NCBI GenBank assembly: GCA_958450365.1
Contig: CAUEEP010000759.1
Coordinates: 816,001 to 880,000, forward strand
DNA: 64,000 nucleotides
Reading direction: 5' to 3'
From: Mesorhabditis belari
Lineage: Eukaryota > Nematoda > Chromadorea > Rhabditida > Rhabditidae
Under the pieces are notes generated by a model that saw only the letters and a program-made list of their open reading frames with translations, searched no databases and was not told where the DNA came from. Below, in pieces: positions 55,920-64,000 of the stretch. Made by a program: the position numbers and the translations under genes. Numbering within the stretch: the stretch's first letter is position 1; each line of letters begins with the position of its first letter.

Positions 55920-56621
55920 AGGATTTCAGGATTTCAGCAAAAAAAAAGACTTCAAGTGACTCAGAAAACCGCTTTTTAGGTCAGTTCTCGACTCTTGTTC
56001 CAACCCGTTTCCATAGTTTTTTTTGTTCGCAACTCTGTGCCACGTATCGACCGAGCAAACACAAAACGAAAAAGAATACGGATTTTGGATGATGTGTTCA
56101 GCCGACAGTTCAGCCGACGTTCAGCCTTTCCACGAGTTTAAATGGAAACTTGAAGATTTGTAGAACTTTGGCAGGAACTTTGGTGGTTTGCAGAAGGAAT
56201 TCACAAACGAAAACGATCACAATATAATTTGTAGTCTGATGCGCCATCTTTGCGCCAGAAAATGATGCGCCATCCTTGAAAACACTTCCACATTTCTTTC
56301 CCGGAACAGTTTTTATTTCACTTTCAATTTCAAACAGTTTCAATTTTTAAAAAGTACTTTAAAACTCGTGCGAGTGGAACGAAAAATTGATTGATCACCG
56401 TTCGGATATCCCGTTGGATCGCTCACAAAGAGCAGAGTTCGGTCGGAAAGCCGAAACGTTTTGAAAAGTGAAAAAAAATATAGATATAGATAAAAAAGAT
56501 AAGAGAAAACACATAAAAAGTTCGCCCCAAATGGAAATTTATCCGGTGGTTTTACTTTTCGATAAGTATTGGTGGCATTTCGAAACAAAAACAACATTTT
56601 ATTCATCGAAACTGCAAAGCA
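55920..56621. other. divergent intergenic region
   Basis: It lies between the minus gene ending its first exon at 55919 and the plus gene at 56622. Bases 56390-56475 are related to 60005-60100 (shared GATATCCCGTT ... GAAACGTTTTGAAAA-type motifs), both in the same orientation. A minus open frame at 56343-56110 includes a hydrophobic run (NYIVIVFVCEFLL), but I cannot confirm it as a gene. Confidence 0.35.
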
Positions 56622-59122
56622 ATGTTTCTTCCAGCTCTTGTTTGCTTCATCGTCTGCTATCAAGGTAGTCAATATCAAGATAGAGATCCAAACTGCACTG
56701 AAACTATTTTACGACCACCCCATCTTTTAGCTATTGGGTTGTCCAGTTATGAATGCGCGTTTTTTACTATTTTGTAAATTTCTCAAGATACCGAAATCAA
56801 GAAAAAGATATATACGAGTATTATTCGAAAGCTGAAGATCTCCTCTACATGTTGATATAAAAAGCTTTTGAATTTGTCGAGCTTTTGGGTTGCACAAAGC
56901 TTGGACTGCACAGAAGAAGAGGTGACCAAAAAATGGAAGGGTGCCTTTGGATCAAGTTTTGGCTCCGCTCAAATTGAGTTAACCGTTTGATGTTTGGCCA
57001 ATAGATATATCAATACAACTTTTTTTAAAATATAACAATTTCAGAGCATCTTTACTTTTCTTTTCTGGGCGGTTATTTTACACCATAAAACTTGGGGAAT
57101 AGCTAAGCTGGAATAGCTAGGGGATTTTTCGAAAACGACCTCTCCCTTTGTGCAATCAATTTGCCCAAAAGCTGAACGAATTCCAAATCTTTTTTATTCC
57201 AAAATGTAGAGGAGATCTTCAGCTTTCGAATGATATATAACACTCATAAACATCTGTTCGATATCTTGAGAAATTTACAAAATAGTAAAAACGCGCATTC
57301 ATAACTGGACAACCCAATAGATCAAGCACTAGATCTGGAGCTGACGATCGAACTTTAGAAACGTCTCGTCGTTAGAAACGCTTTAGAAACGTTAAACCAA
57401 ACTTTAGAGCCATTAAAGATTGATTGGCTTTTACAAAGATATTTACAAAACTTTCCTAACTGGACAACCCAATACTTTTTAAGAAAAATGAAATTCCATC
57501 AAAAATCATATTTTAAATAGCATTCATAGTTATAATTGATGTAAGAAGACAGAAGAAAACCTGCGCATCAAGTTCAATTTTTTGAAAAAAAACAACATTT
57601 ATTGAAAAGCCGCTTCCGGCAAGTGGTCATAAGAGAGAAATTGAGAAATTAACTAAACACTTATCAAAACATATTAACCAAACTTTCAAAATAACGAATC
57701 AGTAATCATTTGGGTCTCCCGAGCGCTGAATCACTTGAAAAACTCTGTTGTCCATGCTTAAAACGAGCTTGTCGATGAGTTTTTGATCTACAGTGTGCCA
57801 AGTTGCACTAAAATAAAAAGATTCTCTTTGAAAACAGCACAAAAGAAAAGAAAATTGCTCAACTAGTCGTAAAATTATGACCACTTGCTGGAAGCGGCTT
57901 TTCAGCACTTGCTGGAAGCGGAATAAATGTTGTTTTTTTCAAAAAATTGAACTGCCAGAAGCCTAAGCCAGAAGCTAGACCGACCAAGGCACAGGCCCTG
58001 GCTTCTGATCGAATGCTTTCTAAGTCAGGACTTGACCTGACCTGACTTGTTCTCGTTTAAACAACTCCTGTTACAGTCATCAAAAAAAGGCTTTGCACCA
58101 TTGTCTCCCAAAGGCTTAAACCACTAAATGTTTTTGCAAAATAAGCCTTTCAGGGAAAAGAGAGATAAGACTCTAGTTCTGTCCTGTGATACAAGACTGT
58201 AGTTCTATCCTGTGAATATTCAGGTGTCGAAGCTCTAAAGACCGGCGAAATCCCGAATGCGACGATCACAAAGCAGTTTTGCACGTGGGTTTTTGAAATA
58301 AACGGTACAGAAGGGCAAGTTTTTAACTAAAACTTAGTTGTTGTTACAAAGTTCAGTTACTTCGTTACTTCAAAGTTCTTTAGCTACTTCAATACACTGC
58401 CCGAAGAGGCGAAAGAACTGTGGGCTGGAGAAGATGTGAAAAGGTCGACTTTCTACAACGATGTTCTTTGCACGGAGGAGTTCCAGAATCTGCTCGAAGA
58501 GGGCGAGTTTTACGATTTTCCATTTTCAGGTTATGGCTAGCTTACAGACGATGTCTTACAGCTTGTGAGTCTTACTTACAGAGCTTACAGACGAGTCTTA
58601 CAGCCTGTCTTACAGCTTGTGAATCCTGCCAAGGCCATGCCAAGCATGCCAAGGCCATGCCAAACTATGGTTTATGAATTTTTCAAAGCAATCACTTCAG
58701 TTGCTCCACTTGCCGGATGCAAAACCGATGAAATTTCCGCGCAAATTGACAAGACTTGCGGGGAGATGCCCCGTGCTGAAGCTGATTGCAGGTTCGTGAA
58801 TAAATTTTGCGTTGAATTGTTTCAGAATTGTTCAGAACTTTAAAAAAAAGCCACATAACTAAGCTAAACTTTCAGTGAAGTTGTGAAAAGCACGAAATGT
58901 CACACCGAAGAGCTCGAAAAAGTGTGCAAAGTGGACAACGTTGACGCGATGGCCAAGCAGTTCTACACGATTTTCGCAAAGGTTCGTTTTTGGTGCAATC
59001 GCTGGAAAATTACGCTGGAAAATTCGATGTACAATTGTAAAACGTCGTTTTAATTTTAAACTAACCTTCAGCTTCCGGAATACTCGCACTGTGGAGCTGA
59101 GATTCTCGCCGCGATGAGCTGA
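56622..59122 (+). CDS. small secreted cysteine-containing protein, six exons
   Basis: Exons 56622-56664, 58224-58304, 58338-58529, 58701-58791, 58876-58981 and 59072-59122 keep phase throughout and give 187 residues. Exon 1 is a signal peptide (MFLPALVCFIVCYQG). Mature parts include KTGEIPNATITKQFCTWVF, FNTLPEEAKELWAGEDVK and a C-terminal region with regularly spaced cysteines (GCKTDEI, DKTCGEM, ADCR, TKCHTEE, KVCKVDN, SHCGAEI). This pattern is like the small helical cysteine proteins common in nematode secretomes, but I cannot assign a named family. Intron 1 (1.56 kb) holds an inverted-repeat arm and a foldback element; intron 3 carries a short TTACAG-rich repeat. An NxT glycosylation site (NAT) lies in exon 2. 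Confidence 0.75.
56733..57590. mobile_element. right arm of the large inverted repeat
   Basis: It is the reverse complement of 53697-54537, including the nested TTGGGTTGTCCAGTTATGAA element (56733-57318) and the adjoining GAAACGTCTCGTCGTTAGAAAC segment. It lies in intron 1 of the gene at 56622-59122. Confidence 0.75.
57590..57932. mobile_element. foldback element, AACAACATTTATT ends
   Basis: The ends are AACAACATTTATTGAAAAGCC and GCGGAATAAATGTTGTT. The inner AGCCGCTTCCGGCAAGTGG is mirrored by CCACTTGCTGGAAGCGGCT, with the latter motif partly repeated on the right. Confidence 0.7.
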
Positions 59123-59359
59123 AGCGATGAGCTGAAGCGATTTCAGCTGAAGCTCAGCTTTTCACGATCAAAAAGTGAAAATAAAAAATCAATTTATCAA
59201 TTTTTGCATTGTGAACATATTGCCGAAAATCTAAAACTGAAAACTTGTATCGTTAACTCAAAAAAAAGTAAGACGTAAAGGCTTATCTTAGCTGCAAAGG
59301 AACACTGAGCAGGAGAGCACTGATAGAGCAGGGTCAGGGGTTCAAATCACGGCATTCTA

Positions 59360-59901
59360 CAGGGTGCGTCATAATTATTGCAACAAGAGTTCAAAGACCG
59401 TTTTCCAAACAGCTTTCTTATTTTTTTTTTGCCCCCTTTTTTGTTGTGTTGCGTTCTATCTTCTTTATTCTTGCCTAATTGCCTCCCGCTCACACGAAGA
59501 AGACGGTTCAGGACTGGTGTGTGTGGCCAACTTTCCCTCAGTGATCACCAAGGATGAATGGCCTCCAAACTCACCGGATCTCAATGTGATGGACTTTTCC
59601 ATTTGGGCAATCTTAGAGGCTAATGTCTGCTCTTTGACCTTGAAGAAGTCTTTGACCATTTGAGTCTTTGACCAAAGGATGGAAGGCGACTCCTCAAGAT
59701 GACATTCGGGCCGCATTGGAGGCATATCCGAACCGATTAAGGGCTGTTATCAAGGCAAAAGGCGGTCATAGCGAATGATCTCTTGTTTCCTTATTTGTTA
59801 CTGTTAAATAAAGCTATTTCTGTTTAAAAATCTTCTTCCAGTGAAACTTCTTGGTGTGCAATGCCTTGAGTATCTTGTTGCAATAATTATGACGCACCCT
59901 G
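59360..59901. mobile_element. short Tc1/mariner-group element with exact ends and TA duplication
   Basis: The left end CAGGGTGCGTCATAATTATT and the right end (its complement) are about 27 bases, and TA flanks both sides. Inside, on the plus strand, is a transposase C-terminal fragment (ITKDEWPPNSPDLNVMDFSI; then RAVIKAKGGH-like residues after a frame break). The N-terminal and central regions are deleted, so it is a 542-bp non-autonomous derivative. Confidence 0.85.
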
Positions 59902-60129
59902 TATTCAAATTCTATTGAATTTTGAATTTCTTTTGAATCTGAAATCCACTTGCACACTTTCCTGCTGTCAGACATGCTGTGATCTCTCTCAGTAGCCACT
60001 TTCTGGACAGTTCTAATATTTGATTCCCGTTCTGATATCCCGTTCGGTTGCTCAAAAAAGGGTAGATTTTTCGTCGACAGCCGGAACACTTTGAAAATGA
60101 AAAAAATTTGACGAAAACCCAGAAAAAGT

Positions 60130-60425
60130 TGCCGCAAAATGGGAGTGGGACAAATGCGACCTTTTTTTGCGCACCCGGACATTTGCGCACCTTTTTTTCC
60201 GCACCTTGCCCATTAGCGCACCTTTTTTCGCTCTAAAAAGCTAAAAAGCTCTAAAAAAGCTCTAAAAAGCTAATATTAACCAATTTCTATTCCAAAAGTT
60301 TGTTTTTCTAGGTAATTTTAGGGCGTAGAATCGAAATTTTGACATATCAGAGCTTGTGGAAGCGAACGGACGGAGTTATACAAAGAGAAAAATCGACAAT
60401 AATTTGATCTAGCCGTCAAAAAGAG
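60130..60425. mobile_element. truncated copy of the 6032-6460 foldback family
   Basis: It starts GGGAGTGGGACAAATGCGACC and keeps CCTTGCCCATTAGCGCACC, CTAATATTAACCAATTTCTA and CAGAGCTTGTGGAA. The right arm is missing. Confidence 0.6.
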
Positions 60426-60536
60426 TTGGATTGATGTCAGTACGGCAAGAATGTTGTCGAGATCAATTGCACTGTGCAATTCAAATTGAATGCTGACAAT
60501 AAATGCAAGAAGATTTATTGTCTCTTTTGTGGGTGT

Positions 60537-61440
60537 TCAAGCCTTGGAAATAGCCATATCAACCACACACCCGGGGAAGCATCCACCCCATCCGCAGCGC
60601 AAGAAGCAATGAGAGCCGGGCGGGCAATCAATGTCACATTGATCCTAGAATTGGATAATCGGTTGGAATTTTACTTGAGAAACTTCAACAAGGCTACTAT
60701 ATATCTTGTGATCACGGTGAGAGAATGAGACATTGTCACGGTGAGACACTTGCCACGTACCAGATTCAAGGCTATTCTACAGTCAATGTCAGACTAGGCC
60801 AGGTGGTTCAGAGCAGGGCAAACCTTCCGCCCTTGCCTGGCCTGCCCTTAACTTAGTTTCCAGGACCTAGACCAGACTACAATATGCCACTATATGATCG
60901 TTGAGATTGTAGCCTTCCGCTTTGAGCTATTTGAGCCCGATACGGGCCCCATCCCTTTTGCCATTGGCAATCTAACTTTGAGCTCAAATATCTTGGTGTT
61001 GGGCTGTCCAATTTAAATAGTTTTTAAACCAATCGACAGAGAAAGACTTGACGTATCTAATGATACCAAGAATAGTTAAATTGGACAGCCTAACACCAAG
61101 ATATTTGGGCTCAAAGTTAGATTTCCCATCTCAAAAGCGGCGGGATGTCCGATAGCCGATCGTTGATCAACCTATTGTACCAGATCCAGATCGATTGGAT
61201 CGACAAGATCGACTAGATAGCCGACTAGATGAGGTGCTAGATCTATTGCAAAATTATTAGTGCTTGGACTATTATTGGTCGATTAGTATTAGATAATGGC
61301 TACGGTAATGGCTATGGCTAAAATAAGCTAAGGTCGACGCTTCAATGATTCAAGATTAAACATACATCCAAGTTGGACGGTTGATGAACGGCCGGGTTGT
61401 TAGGGATCGGGTCGACTTGAGTCATCAACTTGGCAATGGA
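60537..61440 (-). pseudogene. second copy of the small cysteine-rich gene, lacking its first exon
   Basis: Exons 61366-61440 (SIAKLMTQVDPIPNNPAVHQ...) and 60537-60644 (DQCDIDCPPGSHCFLRCGWG ... ending ISKA-stop) match exons 2 and 3 of the gene at 61493-62712. Both keep good splice sites and phase 0. No signal-peptide exon exists upstream, because the neighbouring copy's last exon is fused at that point. The intron holds a hairpin at 60930-61125 (GGCTGTCCAATTTAAATAG / TTAAATTGGACAGCC). Confidence 0.75.
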
Positions 61441-61492
61441 CTAAAGAGATCATCGAATATCACTGATTTAGAATATCACTGATTTGTCAATT

Positions 61493-62712
61493 TCACATTG
61501 ATTTCTTAGAACGAAAAGTGAAACGAACTCCTTGATTTCCATTGTTTCTCTTGAAATTATCCTGAGCCACCCCATCCACACATTCAGGAGAGCATCCACC
61601 CCATCCGCAGCGCAAAAAGCAATGAGAGCCGGGCGGGCATTGAATGTCACATCCCTAGATTTGGATATATATGTCGTAGCCGATTATGAATGAAATTTTT
61701 TGGCAAATCTTTCTAGTAGAGCAACCCTTTAATGTATGAAGGCAATATTATATCATCTTGTAGCGAATTCAATTCTGCGTCGATTGGCACCAAATTTGTG
61801 AGTTTAGGCTAAAAATTACCGGCGCTACAACGTTTCATTCAAAATCGGCGGGACCCCCGTAGCCGATTATGAATGAGTGGGTCTAGAAGCGTCCAACCAT
61901 CAAGTATTTAGTATCATTCAACGCAGAATCATTAATAATTATGTTAAATTTTTTGAATTAGCAAGATTTGATAAAAAGAAAAAAAAATAGAGCAAAAAAA
62001 CTGTTTGCTCAAGAGAAAACTTTGAAGCCCCATAATTTTTTTTCTGTTTATCAAATCTTTCTAATTTTAAAAATTTAACATAATTATTAATGATTCTGCG
62101 TTGAATAATACTAAATACTTGATGGTTGGACGCTCCTAGACCCACTCATTCATAATCGGCTACGACATACACAGTACTGGACAATGAAATATCATATTTG
62201 AAAAACGATCGTCACGTTCGCACGTCTGTAACTTTCTTGTCTTTGAGCATAAACTATTAGTGTTATACATTTTCTGCAAGCTCTTTTCAAGGGCTACACA
62301 ATGGTAATATTAATATTTAGAAATAACTTATTTTTTGAGGCATTTCAGCGCGCACGAAAGTGAAGATCGTTTTTCTAAATATGATATTTCATTGTCCAGT
62401 ACTGTAGCTAAGTCAATACTATATTTGTCCTTTGATTACTCAAAATAAACATACATCCAAGTTGGTCGGCTGGTGAACGACCGGATTGTTGGGGATCGGG
62501 TCAAGCAATTGAGGCATCAACTTGGCAGCGGCAGCGGACTAAATAGGTGGATCAAAGGTTTATCATTGATTCATCCCCTTCACATTGATTTTTTTATTGT
62601 GCAGAACCAAAATAAAACCAACTCCTTGATTTCCTTCGTTTTTTCCAAGAGGAACCGCTTGGACCATGAGGAGAAGAGAGAACAAAACGGCGAAAGCCGA
62701 GAGTTTGAGCAT
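61493..62712 (-). CDS. small secreted cysteine-rich protein, three exons
   Basis: Exons 62656-62712, 62455-62538 and 61493-61654 give 100 residues, phase 0 at each junction. Exon 1 is a signal peptide (MLKLSAFAVLFSLLLMVQA). Exon 2 is a linker (KLMPQLLDPIPNNPVVHQP). Exon 3 holds the cysteine motif CDIQCPPGSHCFLRCGWGGC followed by SPEC. The family is not known to me; size and cysteines suggest an extracellular effector or inhibitor. The last residues (NNGNQGVRFTFRSKKSM) match intron 1 of this same gene at 62610-62645 in DNA, so they are a fusion to what was the next copy's intron. The exon 1 donor is GTTCCT, which is weak. Intron 2 carries two foldback elements. Confidence 0.75.
61858..62406. 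mobile_element. two adjacent foldback elements in the cysteine-rich gene intron
   Basis: Bases 61858-62168 are a palindrome with GTAGCCGATTATGAATGAGT ends; a solo end lies at 61675 and a relative at 26430-26510. Bases 62173-62406 have ends CAGTACTGGACAATGAAATA and its complement. Confidence 0.75.
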
Positions 62713-62759
62713 CTTCTGAAATATGGCTTTCAAGAAATTCAGTGGAGGAGGTGAATTGG

Positions 62760-63300
62760 AGAAAATGAAAAGAATTTATTGCACCAGAAAGGTGATGTTT
62801 ACATGTTTACATAAGGCACAAAGTAAGCATTGAAGTTCATTGAACTTGTCGCATTCAAGTTCGACTCTAGTAGGGCATTTAGGACCTTTAGGACTCTAAA
62901 ATTTTAATTCCAAGATATCAAAATCTAAGAAAGAACTCAAAAGATATTCAACTTAAGTTTATAATAAAGCTAAAGTTGTTATTATTGATGAGAAACTGAT
63001 GTTTTCTGATGAGAAACTGATTGCCTATCTTTTCCTGAGCTTGCTTAAATCCTCCCTTTTCAACATCAATTTGATCAGGGTCATTCTGACGATTTTGAAG
63101 AGAATTTTTGGTTTCAAGTACAGGTACATTTCTTGGTGATGCCTTTGATTGCTTTTCTCCACTCAATCAGACATTCTTATCTATCTTTTGCTTCTTTTCA
63201 AGACCACAAAACGTTTTTTCGAATCGAATCGACTTCTGATTAAGATTTTGTCAAAAAAGTTTAAAGCTTAAAGCTTCTGCTCTTAAAGCGGCAAAGTTTT
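62760..63300 (-). other. possible exon of an unseen gene
   Basis: On the minus strand 63160-62990 is open with ordinary coding texture (ASPRNVPVLETKNSLQNRQN, DPDQIDVEKGGFKQAQEK). I see no start, no clear acceptor and no partner exon, so I do not call a gene. Confidence 0.25.
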
Positions 63301-63331
63301 GAATCAAATCAAGCTTTATTCTTTTTGTCTA

Positions 63332-63580
63332 TCAATTGTCTATCAATTGTCTATCAATTGTCTATCAATTGTCTATCAATTGTCTATCAATTGTCTATCA
63401 ATTGTCTATCAATTGTCTATCAATTGTCTATCATTGTCTATCAATTGTCTATCAATTGTCTATCAATTGTCTATCAATTGTCTATCAATTGTCTATCAAT
63501 TGTCTATCAATTGTCTATCAATTGTCTATCAATTGTCTATCAATTGTCTATCAATTGTCTATCAATTGTCTATCAATTTC
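63332..63580. repeat. 11-nt minisatellite (TATCAATTGTC)
   Basis: About 23 near-perfect units, one shortened (TATCATTGTC). It is open in all plus frames and gives meaningless Ser-Ile-Val-Tyr-Gln-Leu repeats. Confidence 0.95.
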
Positions 63581-63589
63581 ATTCATCCT

Positions 63590-64000
63590 CATAAAAGTAC
63601 TTTTCCTACTATTCTTTGCATTTTGCTTATTCGTTATCCAAGAGCTTCAAAATGATCAAAGAACAAGTCGGTCTGAAGAGTATTTGTGAAAAATCGTTCT
63701 AGTGAAGTTAAGAACTTGATCGAATTTCGAAACTTGATCGAAATCGATCGAAATCGATCGAAATCCTTTAAACGCGGTGAATAATCACGCAGTCGACAAT
63801 ATAATGAGCATCAAACGATGACCTTTATAGTGGTCAAAATCAACGAAAACTTTTGATTGCTTGAGTCTCCAAAGACAATTTCTCTCCAAAAATATTTCTA
63901 AACTATTTGTCAAGAAAAAAAGTATTTGTCAGTTTTGTCATCGGCTGAAAAATGAGGTGATTCCGAACCTTTGAGCAACTTTCTAGGTTTGACCAATGGA
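63590..64000. other. no gene seen
   Basis: AT-rich DNA with a short GAAATCGATC repeat at 63736-63765. A short minus frame near 63985-63920 (SESPHFSADDKTDKYFF) has no support. Confidence 0.4.

Noticed and set aside
63299..63689. Ser-Ile-Val-Tyr-Gln-Leu repeat proteins
   Set aside because: Open frames of the TATCAATTGTC minisatellite, equally open in all plus frames.

Overview
The window is nuclear DNA from a nematode, most likely a free-living rhabditid-type worm. The reasons are small exons of 58-176 nt, introns that end in TTTCAG or TTTTAG, a probable trans-splice acceptor one base before the nidogen start codon, SETMAR-type mariner remnants, single-domain secreted C-type lectins, and a nidogen very close in layout and length to Caenorhabditis NID-1. 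The DNA is AT-rich and loaded with repeats, so most long open frames in it are repeat artefacts. I assembled gene models by hand from splice signals, reading-phase continuity and domain logic.

Bases 864-33476 (minus strand) are filled by one gene, the basement-membrane glycoprotein nidogen. I can trace 47 coding exons with continuous phase from ATG to TAA, giving 4,857 nt or 1,618 residues. The order is signal peptide, NIDO, antistasin-like module, acidic linker, EGF, G2F barrel, two EGFs, Gln/His-rich linker, ten more EGFs, LDL-receptor YWTD propeller, C-terminal EGF. Its introns hold most of the other DNA: minisatellites, foldback/MITE elements with long inverted repeats, tRNA-derived SINE-like copies, and an inverted partial copy of the gene's own exon 7.

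Bases 33.5-40.8 kb have no convincing gene. They hold minisatellites, MITEs, a scrambled mariner, and a homopolymer-rich block near 39.7-39.9 kb that looks like poor sequence or an assembly junction. It abuts a near-identical inverted copy of nidogen intron DNA.

Bases 40.8-46.5 kb (plus strand) carry a decaying tandem array of C-type lectin genes: a 3' half with two nonsense codons, a full six-exon copy with one 1-nt frameshift, and a 5' half. A mariner fragment and an unidentified minus-strand fragment lie between them.

Bases 47.0-51.0 kb are mariner territory, including a transposase split by a foldback element. Bases 52.6-59.2 kb contain three small genes, two on minus and one secreted cysteine-containing protein on plus. 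A pair of 850-bp inverted repeats brackets this cluster in part. Bases 59.3-59.9 kb are a short Tc1/mariner derivative with intact ends. Bases 60.5-62.7 kb (minus) are a tandem duplication of a tiny secreted cysteine-rich gene in which the 3' end of one copy is fused to the start of the next. The remainder is intergenic, with an 11-nt minisatellite at 63.3 kb.

Nothing indicates an operon of cooperating functions. The shared theme is secreted or extracellular proteins in a region heavily reshaped by foldback elements and tandem-repeat growth.
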